Positions 1-10,454 of a stretch of DNA of 30,550 nt are shown piece by piece. The first letter of the stretch is position 1. The number at the start of each line of letters is the position of its first letter. Below the pieces are notes generated by a model, which saw only the letters and a list, made by a program, of their open reading frames with translations, ran no database searches and was not told where the DNA came from. Source of the DNA: Gymnopilus junonius. Taxonomy: Eukaryota; Basidiomycota; Agaricomycetes; Agaricales; Galerinaceae. Position numbers and translations under genes: made by a program. The stretch spans positions 1-30,550 of the forward strand of contig JADNYJ010000386.1 in assembly GCA_015501075.1 (NCBI GenBank). The letters are read 5' to 3'.

Positions 1-204
1 TATAGAACCACGGAACACGGCCAATTATCGTCGAGAAGATCAGTGCTGTTAAACGTTAGCATATCACACTTCCATTCACCGGCACTCTGGAAATAAAACA
101 CATCAATCTCCTATGGAGAGATCTCGTCTCTAAATTCGTTTCTCACTTGCTGAATCGTCAATTGCAAATAAGAATCAATGCGCCATCTTCATCTCAGAAA
201 CAAC

Positions 205-857
205 TTAAAGGAATCCTACTTGAAGTATCTTTTTCCCGTCCGCAGACTTGACAACACCTTTCTCTTCGATCGACATCAGAGCAGGTAATATCAGAGGCTT
301 CTCATACCCCATCTGACCAGTCGAACACCCGGCCGAACCACCCACAAGGAGCTGAAGACACGCACGAAGCGCATGTAGCTCGTCCATCTCAAGACAAAAG
401 TATTGCTGATAATCAATCTCCTCGAATTGCAGACCACAAGTCACTTGGCACGCGAACAGGCAACTGAAATCATAGCGAAAATCAGATACGGATTCTGTGG
501 CATCATGGAGGCAGGTTTGCCGCAGCTGAATGCCCAAGTGAGCATCTCATATATTTCATACCCGAGAAGAGCGCCCAGCTTGGCTTGGGTTGGTTCGAGT
601 TCGTCTGGTGCACCTCGCACTGCAAGCAGGGTATTTGCGATGTTCACGACGTCTGTTGGACTGGACTGGACTGGGCGACGTCGATAAAGCTGTAGTGATA
701 GTGCGTTACGGGAGGTAAGAGCAGCTATGATTGATGTATTAAACTTAGCTTTAGTGGAGTCGTCCGTGATACATGAATAAACGTGTCCTTGTCGAGAATA
801 CTGAAATATAGGCGAATTCTTTGGCGAGCCAAAACAGTGGTGGTGGCCGGGAATCAA
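205..857 (-). CDS. hypothetical protein, C-terminal exons (weak model)
   Basis: I do not recognise this protein. The last exon ends at the TAA at 205-207 and reads as ordinary protein (FEEIDYQQYFCLEMDELHAL, later GVVKSADGKKILQVGFL). An upstream exon, entered after a CTACAG acceptor near 691, reads LYRRRPVQSSPTDVVNIANT and then ELEPTQAKLGALLG. The two can be joined in phase by an intron of about 98 nt that starts GTATGA (near 561) and ends ATTTCAG (near 463); a nearer CAG would run into a stop. The N-terminus is not resolved, and stops upstream of about 860 mean that further exons would be needed. No signal peptide or membrane segment is apparent. Because the next gene shows frame slips, this one may be affected as well. 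The coding call is tentative. Confidence 0.35.
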
Positions 858-1145
858 GCAAGCATTACGAAATAATCAATTACTCTAGAATTGCCATCAG
901 CGCTCAGAGTCGGATGTTCCACCTAGCACGCATCACTCAAGAGTCAGAGTTAGAGTCGTAGGCCGCAGATTCACAGCCTTGACAAATTAAATTTAACCGA
1001 TAAATGAGCAATTTATCATCAAAAAAAAACCCCCGATCCATCCATCAGGATTTTTCAAAAACGAAAACAAAAACGAAAACAGAAATACAATACAACACGT
1101 CCACCCCTCACCCTCATTTTCACCTCCATCTCAAATACACACACC

Positions 1146-4100
1146 TCACAGCCCGCCCTCCCTCTTCACCTTATCATAACACTCCAACGTCACACTCGCT
1201 AGGAAACCCGGTATGCACTGCTCGTTCTCGATCCAATAGCGCATCAGATCAGGTAACTCCTGTGGGCCGCCTTCGCCTTGGGCGATGAGCTGCATCGTGC
1301 CTCCCTGTCCTTGAGCTTGAGATCCTGTAGTAAGATAAAAGTGTCGTCAGATGTGGGTTCATGTATAATTGGATTAGAAGGGGGAAAAAAAGAAGATGAA
1401 ATGAAATGAAAAAGAAGGAAGAAGGAAGAAGGAAGAAGGAAGAAGAAAATCTCACCAGCACGAGAAGGTTGGAACACGAACGAAGCACAGAGATCATTAT
1501 ATCGACGTGACGCGCCACTTGTCCGTTGGGGTAAAAAGCGAGTTTGAGTCCTAGGAGGGAAGCGATGGCTTCTCGGAATTCGGCGCTTTTCGATTGATAT
1601 ACCTACGTAAATAAATCAAAGCAGTATAAGAAGAAAAAAAAAAGAAAAGTCAGTAAAATGTCGAGAGCGAGAGGAAATTTCAAGAAGGAGAAGATGATGA
1701 GGAGAAGGAGAAGGAGAGGAAGGGAAAAGAACAAATACCTGCTGTAACGCAAGAGCCGTTTCTCTTTCTGCTTCAACAACTCCTCCAGCTCGCCTTTTTC
1801 TTTATTCACGATCTCCCAGCTTTCCCTAGGGACCAACTCCACACCAACCCGCCGGCTCGTTTTCCTTCCCCTCTTTCTTCGTCCAGCTCCATACTCTGGT
1901 CTTGATCCTGCTCATACCCTGCTCTTCGCCTTTCCCTGCCCTTCCCTTCCCCTTCCTGCCTCCACCCCCCAACTCCGCCTCCGCCCCTTCTCCACCTCCC
2001 CAACCGCCTCAACAGCGCCTCATTCTCCTCCTCAACCCTCCACCGCTCCTTGCGCATATCAAACCACCTCCGCTCGGGATTATCCCGCATCTCCAACACG
2101 CGCGTGTGCGGGGCACGTGTCGCCCCCTGCGATCTCCCCTGCAGCTCGAAGAGGGTCTGTTCGAGGGTGTCGATTTGGGTGAGGTGCGTGGTGAGGGTGG
2201 TTTGCAGGTGGTGAGGTCTGTGAATGGGAAAATTTTTTGATTTAGGAGAGGAAAGGAGAGGAAAGGAAAGGAAAGGAAGGGAAGGGAAGGGAAGAAGAGA
2301 AAGGGACGTTATTCACTAACCATTTTTCAACACCCCATTCTCACTCTTCACCTCCTCCAACTCGCTCAAGAGGTCTTCACATCCCCGCACCCGCACCCAC
2401 ACCACCTCCTCTCGCCGCCCTCGAACTCACAGAGGTACCCACCAACGCGTCCAACTCCGACCCGAGCTTGTGATTGATGGATTTATATTCCTCCAAGAGA
2501 GATTCGAGGTGTTGGATGTGCTGTTGGAGTTGTTCGATGTGCGGGGTCTGGGGGTCGATTTGCGTTTGCGTTTGGGGGTGAGTTTCGGGTTGAGTTGAGG
2601 GTGAGTTTGAGTTTGGGGTTGAGTTTGAGTTTGAGTTTGAGTTTGGGGTTGATCCGAGGAAGCGGGAGCGGGCTGGGATTGAGTTTGTTGGGCTTCTGCG
2701 TTATAGCTCGCCTAGAAGAAGAAGAAAAAAAAAAGAAAAAGGAAAAGGAAGAAGGGTCAGTAAGCGGATGAGGTGAGATGAGATGATATCAGAAGAATGG
2801 ACGAGGAGGGAAAAGGGAAAGGAAAAAAAAAAGCGTCGAAAATCGGAGGAAGAGAGAGCGGTAGTCAATTGCGAAGAAAGCAAGGAAAAGAAAAAAGGAA
2901 GAAAGAGCGCAGAGGAAAAGAAAAGAAGAAGAAGCTGAAGACAAGAAACGAGCATGAAAAAGAGGAAAAAAACATGAACAGGAAAGAGCAGTAAACCAGG
3001 AGGAAAAAAAAGGGATGAAAAAATGTGAAAATTGAGAGAAAGCCGAAGAAGAAAAGATGAATGAAAAATTAAAATTAAAGTTAAAAAAAGTATAAAAAAA
3101 GGAATACCGTGAAAAACGCCAAGAGGAAAAGAAAGTCGAAAAAGAGAAAGGAAGTTGCGGATGCGTTAAATGTGGAAGAAAGAAAAAGATGTGGAAGAAA
3201 GAAAAAGGGGTAAAAATAAAGGCTGAGGAAAGAAAACGATGTGATTGAAATAGCAGGGAAAATCAAAATCTGAGAAAAGGATAAACGATGCAAGATGTAA
3301 ATAAAAAGGAGGAAAGAAAAAACGTAAAAATCCGAGGACGTAAAATACCAATACCAAGAAGAAAAGATTCAAGGAGGAAAAGGAGATTAGATCTAGAAAA
3401 AGATTAATGAAAAAAGGGGGATAGAAAAAAAAAGAAGAAGAAGGAAGACGACCACAAAAAATCCAAAGAGAGAAAAAGGAGACCGCACGAGATCTCATCA
3501 ACGGAAGAACGTATAAAATGAGGAAGGAAAGAAAAAAGAAAACGAAAGAAAAAGAGAAAGCGCATAAAGTGGAGGGATTAAAGGGAGAGTGCATAAAAAG
3601 GAAGGAAAGTACGCAAAAAAGGAAGGAAGTTGAGTACAAGTACAAATAAAAAAACAGACGGGGAAAAAGAAAGAAAGAGGCGAAGAGAAGGGATGGAAGA
3701 ACTCGAAGAGCCACGAGATCCCCCCCCCAAAAAAAAAAATCAAACTCACCACCAAATCCCTCAAAAACACCCCCTCCCTCTCCGCCACATCCACCCTCAC
3801 ATCCCTCCTCCTCACCATCCCCTCCAACTCCCCCACCTTCCCTTCCAAGTCCCCCACCTTCCCCTCGAGCTCCTCGACTTTTCGGGTGGCACCGCCCAAC
3901 TCGACCTCGCGTTGTGCGAGGAGCGCTTTGGCGCTGCCGTGCGTGAGGAGGAGGGCGGTGTGTGTCTGGCGCAGGTCTGTGAGCGTTCGGAGGAGGTCTT
4001 GAGAGGAGGCGGAGGCGGAGGTCGGGGGAGACGAGGAGGAGGACGAGGACGCTGCTTGGGAAGCCCGAGCATCCTCAAGTTCTGCTTCCAATTTCGCCGC

Positions 4101-5151
4101 CCTCTTCCGGATTTGTTCCATCATCCCGAGTTTACTCTCCAAACCGCGTTTTTCCTCCTGGAGGAGGTGGACTTGATCCCTTCTCTCGCGGAGGAGGACG
4201 AGTTCGGCGTTCATAGACGCGTTTTGGCGTTCTAAAGTGAGGATGTAACTTGACTGTCTCTTCATCTCCTCTCTCACTATCCCGAGGTCCTCCCGCTCTG
4301 TGTCGTCGTGGGTGTGCGCTGTGGTTTTGGAGAGGAGGTCGTCGTGTTGGGTTTGGAGGGCGGATAGGGTGGATTGGGCGGAGGAGAGCTGGGATTCTAG
4401 GGAAGTGAGTTGGGAGGTGAGGAGGGCGTTGGAGTGGGTTAGGGAGGTGAGGTGGGTTTGGGAGGCGGAGAGGGATTGGGAGTGGGTGAGGGAGAGGGAG
4501 GTGTGTGCGTCTTGGAGGTCGGCGTGCGTGGCTTGGAGGGTGGATAGGGAGGTGCGGAGGGTTCGGAGGGTGGATTCTGTGTTGCGCTGAGAGTGGGTTA
4601 GTTTCGTGTTTTGTGAGAACCCAGAACTCGGAAAATGAAAATATGTATAAATGGAATAAGACATACTTTTTCTTCCTCGTACTCTTTCCTTTCCTTCTCC
4701 CTCTCTTCCTGTTCCTCTTTCTCGCGATCGGCGATCCACCGCCTGTCAGCTTCGAGTCTTTCGACCTGCATCTCCTTCTCGCGCAACTTGGTCTCGAGCT
4801 CGGAGCGTGCGGTTTGGGATGCGAGGAGTTGGCGCTCGAGGGAGGCGTGGGAGATGGAGGATGTGAAGAGGGCGGTGCGGTGCTGCCGTTTGGATGTGGA
4901 TAGGTGGGGGTCTGTTGTGTGAGTGGGGGAGGAGGGGAAGGGGGAAGGGAAAGAGGGAAAGAGGTGAGTTCTGGTGTGCGGGCAAGGCAGAGAGACGTAC
5001 CGCGTTCGAGTTCAGCGGCGAGTGTGTCGCGCTTGATGGCTGTTGCGCGTAGTGAGGTGCCTGCGGGCGGGAGGCGGCTGGAGGTTCCGGTGGCCCCAGT
5101 TCCAGTGCCAGTCCCTCTGGGAAGGGGCGTTTTGAATTTATCCGGGTTCAT
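1146..5151 (-). CDS. MAD1: Spindle assembly checkpoint protein Mad1
   Basis: Mad1 is the coiled-coil kinetochore/nuclear-pore protein that recruits and converts Mad2 in the spindle checkpoint. The start is the ATG at 5151 (MNPDKFKTPLPRG). Modelled exons are 5151-5001, 4911-4667, 4586-3750, 2711-2321, 2217-1739, 1602-1456 and 1324-1146, about 810 codons. Family hallmarks are KRQHRTALFTSSISHASLER and REKEMQVERLEADRRW in exon 2, a long coiled coil with YILTLERQNASMNAELVLLR and EEKRGLESKLGMMEQ in exon 3, ASYNAEAQQ opening exon 4, the Mad2-interacting motif RVLEMRDNP (about 2076-2102), VPRESWEIVNKEKGELEELL, FYPNGQV, and a C-terminal RWD-like end (MRYWIENEQCIPGFLASVTL, then ECYDKVKREGGL). Exons 1-3 join perfectly in phase. 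Exons 4-6 need about seven one-base corrections to stay in frame. All introns are pyrimidine-rich on the coding strand. Gene identity is secure; integrity of the 3' half is not. Confidence 0.9.
2231..2310 (-). repeat. GGAAA/GGAAG simple repeat in MAD1 intron 4
   Basis: This is a tandem array of GGAAA, GGAGA and GGAAG units on the plus strand, within the 103-nt intron between exons at 2321 and 2217. It forms the extended polypyrimidine tract of that intron. Shorter tracts of the same kind fill the other MAD1 introns at about 1620-1735 and 1380-1450. Confidence 0.8.
2712..3749 (-). repeat. 1.04-kb homopyrimidine intron 3 of MAD1 (homopurine on + strand)
   Basis: Between the GTGAGT donor after exon 3 (3749) and the CTTCTTCTAG acceptor before the ASYNAEAQQ exon, the plus strand is overwhelmingly A and G, in short imperfect GAAA, GGAAG and AAAAG units. 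One direct repeat is plain: a block ATGTGGAAGAAAGAAAAAG occurs twice in tandem near 3170-3210. The intron is roughly twenty times longer than its neighbours. Small reading frames inside it (Phe/Leu/Ser-rich on minus, Lys/Glu-rich on plus) are composition artefacts. It could form triplex (H-DNA) structures and is likely to be hard to sequence. Confidence 0.75.
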
Positions 5152-5707
5152 AGTTGTAGTTCGCAGTGGTCACTTATGATATCCCTTGGTGTTCTTAAGG
5201 AGCGGGGGTCGATATGAGTTGTCATAGTTTTATAATTTCTGATATAAAGCGCACCTTGTTCAATTCCAAATTGAAGACTATGTGCAGTAGACCAATAGCA
5301 GACACGCTCAACTGGTGTTACTCTGAACACCTTCCAAGCGAGATGAGCGCAATGCGCACAGCTGAAAGTGCTGCAGTGACTTTCAGTACAAGACGGGAGT
5401 GTGTGACCTGAACAATGAGACCGAGGTTAGGGTTTGTCACACCCCAGCGCCCTCTTTTTCTTTTACTAGATACATACATAGCAACTTGCATAGCCGCATC
5501 CCATCATCATCACATAACATAACGCTGCGTGTTCAGTAGTGTCCTGCGGCGGCTCGTTGTGTTCTCTCTCTTTCTTTGCGTCTTTTTCCGTCTTCCGTCT
5601 TCTCTACTCTTCACTCTGCGTCTCTCTTTTCACGTGCTTCAAGTTCAAATCAAAGTCCAAGATCAAACCCCCGACTCAACCCCACTCAAAAGCACCCCTC
5701 CCACTCA
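5152..5707. promoter_or_regulatory. divergent promoter region between MAD1 and the DUF262 gene
   Basis: These 556 bp separate the start codons of two divergent genes. No convincing coding exon is seen. It contains a telobox-like GGTTAGGGTTTG at about 5424-5435 and, nearer the plus gene, a pyrimidine-rich leader (5530-5640). No consensus TATA box is obvious on either side, which fits housekeeping-type promoters. Confidence 0.5.
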
Positions 5708-8700
5708 ATGGCAGACGAAGGCTCGGACTACTCGGAGCTCACCGAACTCGAAAGCGAAGACTCCGAGTCCGAGTCTGAACCCCTCAGCTCGAGGAAAAAG
5801 CCGTCCTCTACAGCAGATGCTAAAGCCAAGGGTTCTGGTTCCGGAACGAAGACGGCTGGAGGGACGCAAGACAGTACAGGGAAAGAGAAAGAGAAAGGAA
5901 AAGGAAGAGATGGGAAAGGCAAAGGCAAAGGAGGAGGCGGAAGCGGGTATAGGATAAGAAACGCCCTCAAGGTGCCTAGAGCGACAACGTATACTGCTCA
6001 GGCGTTGTTCGGTATGTCGTTTTTTCATGCTGGAGAGTTTGAGGTGGTGTTGATGGGTTGCTTTTTCTAGATCAAATGCATACGAACGATATCAACCTCG
6101 AGCCGGAATACCAACGCGGTGCGTTTTCTTCTCCCTCTTCTCCCTCTTCTCTTCTCCCCTCTCCTCCTCCCTTGCCCTTGCCCTGTTCCTCTCCTCCCCC
6201 TTATTCTGATCAAAAAAATCCCCCTACAGACGTAGTATGGACCGAAGCCAAACAAATCGGCCTCATCGACTCCATCTTCCGCAACTTCTACATCCCGCCC
6301 ATCATCTTCTCCGTCAACTCGTACGAGGACGGCTCGGAGACCAAGACGTGCATTGACGGCAAGCAGAGGTTGACGTCCATCCATCGGTTCATGAGTGGCT
6401 TTGTCAGTGTTTCCCCAGTCTGTTTCCTGTTTCTCATACCCTCCACCTTCACCTTCGCCTGAGCCTTGGTTTCGTTTGTTCTGGGTTATGCTGAGCGCTT
6501 ATCATCTTTTTATCTTCTCTTTATTACAGATACCGCGTAAGTCTTCCATCCCATCCCATCCCATTCCAACGCTCACCACTCCCCTTCTTCCTCTATATCC
6601 AGACAAAGACCCGTACGTCCCCTTTCCTCCCCTCCCCCCTCCCCCTCCCTCTCCTCCCACACCCACACTCACCCCCCCTAGTGAAACAGGCGAACGACTA
6701 TGGTACAAAGACCCCAACACCGGCAAAGCCCGACGCGTCCTCCCGGTGAAATACCAGCGCCTGTTCGCGAACAAGCAGATCGTGTGTGTGGAGTATCAGG
6801 ATATCACGGATGCGAGTGAGCGGGAGGTGTTTCAGGTGTGTTATGTTCTATTCTCCATGGCTTTCCTTTTGATCGTCTGCGTATCCATCTACAAAGATCA
6901 CTGACCTTTTTTTCGTTTTTTTTTTTTTCTTTCTTTGGTATTAGAGAGTACAACTTGGCGTGGCGTTAACACCAGCAGGTCAGTCTCTAACCTTCCCAAT
7001 TTTTGCCGTTTTTGAGATTTCTGCGATTCCTACGATTTAACATCAACACTAACATCCCCCGCCCCCCTTCATAGAAAAACTACAAGTGATCAAAACCCCA
7101 AGGGCAGATTTCATCCGTGAGATCCTCAACTTGCACATGCGCGAATCTACCTCCTTCCCTGGACCCTCTTCCACCCAAAATTCCGCCTCCCAAAACTCCT
7201 CTTCCACGTCAACGCACGCGCAAGGGCAAGCGCAAGGGCAAGGACCCACGGAAGGCGGCGGCTGGCTCTCCTCGCGCGGCCTCGACTGGGACACCTCCCG
7301 CGGCTCGGATTTCCGGGGGTTGGCACAGGCGATTTATATTATGGATTCCTTAGGGTCGTTGCCTGCCAGTGCGACGGCGTTACCAGGTTCTTCTGGTATG
7401 ATTTTTCTTCTTCCAGTTCAATCTCAATCCCAATTTCTAACCCCCCCCCCTATCTCCCTCCCAACAGGTTCCAGCACATCCGCCTCCACCAAGCTCTTCG
7501 GAATCGGCACCGCCCCGTTGGAGAAATGGCTCTCCCTCACGCACCCGCGCAAATTCCCCGCCGAGTTCGAGGGAAAGGTGCGCAAGGCGTATGGGGTGTT
7601 CGCGGAGATGGTGAGGGATGGGAGGGCGAGCGCGTCGTTTAGGAAGGCGGGCAAGGTGAGTCCGGTGGAGTTTATTGCGATTGGGGTGTTTGTGTTTAGA
7701 CATATGGGGGTGGTTGTTGATGGTGGTGGTGGTGGTGCGGCGGGGGGTGCGGGTGCGGGTGCGGCAGGGGGTGTGGATGGGAATAAGGATAAGGGAAAGA
7801 GGGATAGGGATAGGGATAGGGCACTGTATGCCCTAGCGAAAGGGGTTGAGCGGCTCAGAGAGAATGTGAGAGAGAAACATGTGGATGTGCGGAATAATGC
7901 GCGGGTGGTGAAGACGATGATGGAGTTCATATTGGGGTGGAAGCCCGCTGCTGGTGGTGGCGGGGATGGGGATGGGGATGGGTCGTCGAGTCTTAGCCTT
8001 AGTCCTCCTCCTCCTGATGATGATTCCAAGCCGACAAATGGGATGAAGAGGAAGAGAAGCGAGAAAATCGAGGATGGGGATGAAGAAGATGAAGATGCTA
8101 TGGATCAAGGCCAAGGCCAACACGGGGATGACGACGACGACGACGGGGATGATGATGGGGACTACGTGGATTCCACTAAACCCAAGAAAGTGGCGAAAAA
8201 GTCGGCTAGTGCTACCGCTTCGAGCTCGACGCCTACAGCTGCCTTTGGGTCAAAGCCATTGCCTAGGGTGAGAGCTGCTAAAGCTGAACCTGCTTCTACG
8301 CAGACGCAGACGCAGGTCAAGGCTGAACCACCGCCCACGCCTGGAATGAAAACCGCAACCAACACCGCAACCAACACCGCAACAACAACAGCAACAGGAG
8401 CAGGAACAGGCGCAGCACCCTCAGCCTCGAAAGACCGCATGGCGGCTCTCCGAGCTGCGAAAGCCCAAGCTCAAGCACAACGTACCGCCGCCTCTGCCTC
8501 TGCCTCTGCCTCCTCTTCTGCCCTCTCAGGAACGCCTCCCACCACCGTCTCGGGTGCAGGTTCATCATCAACATCAACCACACCCACAATTCAAGGCCCA
8601 AGACCGTCCATGGGCTTGCCCACGCGCCCACATCCCCATCCCCATCCCCATCCTCAGGCTTCAGCTTCAGCTTCACAACGAGAACCGAGGCCCCCACAGC

Positions 8701-9578
8701 CTACACCGCCTCTCTCAGCGCCTGCCACGGGCGGTGGGTTTCCTGCTGGTGTCGGCGGAGGTGGGGTTCGCTCTGGTGCTGGTGCTGGCAGGGGCAGTGG
8801 CAGTGCAAATGGTGGCGGTGCAGGATGGGAGCCGCAGATGTTACCCTCGCCTGGGCAGCCGTTTAGTTTCCCGTCGTCGTTGGCTGGGAGTCCTGCGAGT
8901 GTTGGTTTTGGTGGTAATGCGCAGGCGCAGGGGGGTAATAGCCGAAGAACAAGTTTGGGCGGCGGTGCGAGTGCGAGTGCGAGTTTGGATTCGACGTTGA
9001 TGGCTACTATGATGAGGCAGCCTCAGCCTCACTCGCATGTGTCGCATGTATCTCAAGCACCAGTTCATGGTTCAGCTCATGGTTCAGCGCCGGCTCAGTC
9101 GCCCGCAGTCTCTGCGCATTCTTTTTCGCAGCAGCAGCTTCAGAGCCAGGGGCAACTACAGCAGCAAGGGCAAGGGCAAGGGCAAGGGCAGCAGCAAGGG
9201 TACCTCCCAGCTCCGCCGAGTAGTGCGGGGAGTTTTTCGAGTGAGAGTGGGTTGAGAGATAGAGATAGAGATAGGGAGAGGGACCGGGAGCGTGATGCGG
9301 GTAGGGATAGAGGCCACCCCGATAGGGAGAGGGACAGAGACAGAGACAGAGGCTACGCGGATAGAGATAGGGATAGAGAGAGAGAAAGAGAGAGGGAGAG
9401 GGATAGAGGGTATCCTGTCGATAGGGATCGACGCGATAGTGTTAGCGTCAGAGATCTGGACTGGGATAAGGATAGGGACAGAGACAGAGACAGAGACAGA
9501 GACAGAGATTGGGATAGCAGACTCCCGCCTTCGCGTCGGGCGTCATCGTCTTATCGTGGTCGGGGCGGAGGGCGATAG
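5708..9578 (+). CDS. DUF262 (GmrSD/ParB-like) protein with Arg-Asp/Glu-rich tail
   Basis: Nine exons join in phase: 5708-6011, 6071-6118, 6230-6402, 6530-6536, 6603-6612, 6682-6835, 6945-6978, 7075-7395 and 7468-9578, giving 1053 residues. Residues 1-100 are acidic then Lys/Gly-rich. About 100-260 match fungal DUF262: INLEPEYQRDVVW, GLIDSIFRNFYIPPIIFSV, CIDGKQRLTSIHRF (DGKQR at 160-164, like the DGQQR motif of GmrS), IVCVEYQDITDASEREVFQ and VQLGVALTPAEKLQ. A helical segment follows (VREKHVDVRNNARVVKTMME). The rest is low complexity: poly-Asp, a KPKK basic patch, Ala/Ser/Pro/Gln-rich stretches, QG repeats, RD/RE repeats (about 948-1035) and a final RGRGGGR. Bacterial GmrS uses this domain in NTP-dependent cleavage of modified DNA; the fungal function is unknown. 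The tail suggests a nuclear, RNA-associated protein (inference). Exons 4 and 5 are microexons. The last intron (72 nt) is open in frame and could be retained. Confidence 0.9.
9259..9519 (+). repeat. in-gene repeat encoding alternating Arg-Asp/Arg-Glu
   Basis: Tandem AGAGAT, AGGGAT and AGAGAC-type hexamers encode RDRDRDRERDRERD-like blocks, with RGHPD, RGYAD and RGYPVD as spacers. The period of six bases keeps the charge alternation. Such RD/RE tracts resemble the mixed-charge domains of some splicing and nuclear-speckle proteins. That is an analogy only. Confidence 0.85.
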
Positions 9579-10454
9579 GTGGTCGTGTTTGGGTGGTTGG
9601 CGGTTTGACGTCTAATGTTCTGCATGGGCTTGGTTCCGAATTCTTTCTTTCCTTCTTTCCTTCCTTGTTTCTTTCTTTCTTTCAAAGTTCATTCAGTTTT
9701 CTTTTCTGAATCTTCGCTCTTCGCTCTTCACTCCTATTTCCTTTTCTGTTTGCGGTGGGCGTTGTGCAGCGCTGGGTTGGCTTTAGCTTTGCTTGACGCT
9801 TCTTTCTTTTCTTTTCTTTTTCTTTTTGTGTCTTTTATTTTAGATTCATATCCCATGAACCTCTTCTTTCTTACTAGTTTCCTTTGCTTTCCAGTCCTGA
9901 ACTAGTTGAGTAAGTGAATAAATAAGTACTCTATTCCACGTAACGTAATATGCATATGCTGTTCGACACTTTTTTTAAAACTTCAGTACATAGTTGTAAA
10001 TAGGCATGTAAATAGTCTCCGAATTTTTCTCATTTAAATCCTGACTCCCGAACTCCTTTTTTCTTCGTCCTTTCTGTTACATAAATTGTTTCATGTCGTC
10101 TGTTTTATTCGATGACTTGCTTTCTTGACACGATCGCATATATTATTTATTGCTACTCCTGCACGCGTCATCTTTTTTGTGCAGGACAGCAGATGATTTC
10201 TAGTTTGATGGCATGGTACTACATCCCGGTGTACAGCGAAGAGAATCGAGATTCAGATGATCTGAACAGATGGGTTAAACAGATGGGGTGAACGGCAGTA
10301 AGATGAAGTGTTGACCAGGTCTTGTTTTCTCTGTCATTCGTTCCCCGTAAGGTGTTATGCATTCACTATTAGCCCGTAGAAAAAAAGTACATTCCGCGCG
10401 AATAGTAACATGAACGTTGTCTGAGCTAATACCAAAGTAAAAAAGATTAAAAAT
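9579..10454. other. intergenic, 3' flank of the DUF262 gene
   Basis: Immediately downstream of the DUF262 stop the plus strand is rich in TTTC/TCTT tracts (9640-9840), probably 3' UTR. The remainder is AT-rich with no convincing gene. A Phe/Ser/Leu-rich frame at 9615-9905 is explained by the pyrimidine tract. Confidence 0.55.

Noticed and set aside
403..687. plus-strand 94-codon frame
   Set aside because: It overlaps the minus-strand exons at 205-857, which read more like protein and splice in phase. I prefer the minus strand, though weakly.
1020..1090. A-rich AAAACG repeats as a possible transposon poly-A tail
   Set aside because: No coding remnant, target-site duplication or repeat copy is seen; it is simple sequence beyond the MAD1 stop codon.
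3166..3714. 182-codon Phe/Leu/Ser-rich frame on the minus strand
   Set aside because: It lies inside the homopyrimidine MAD1 intron; its hydrophobic composition follows directly from TTC/CTT repeats.
3630..4235. 201-codon plus-strand frame
   Set aside because: It is antisense to MAD1 exon 3 and its intron; Lys/Pro/His-rich composition artefact.
4132..5151. 339-codon minus-strand frame continuing past MAD1 exon 1
   Set aside because: Only the first 50 codons are real. The His/Pro-rich remainder is the wrong frame of exons 2 and 3 read through the first intron.
8317..8697. minus-strand frames opposite the DUF262 low-complexity tail
   Set aside because: They are shadows of tandem repeats in the coding strand, without any motif.
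9615..9905. 96-codon Phe-rich frame after the DUF262 stop
   Set aside because: It lies in the pyrimidine-rich probable 3' UTR.
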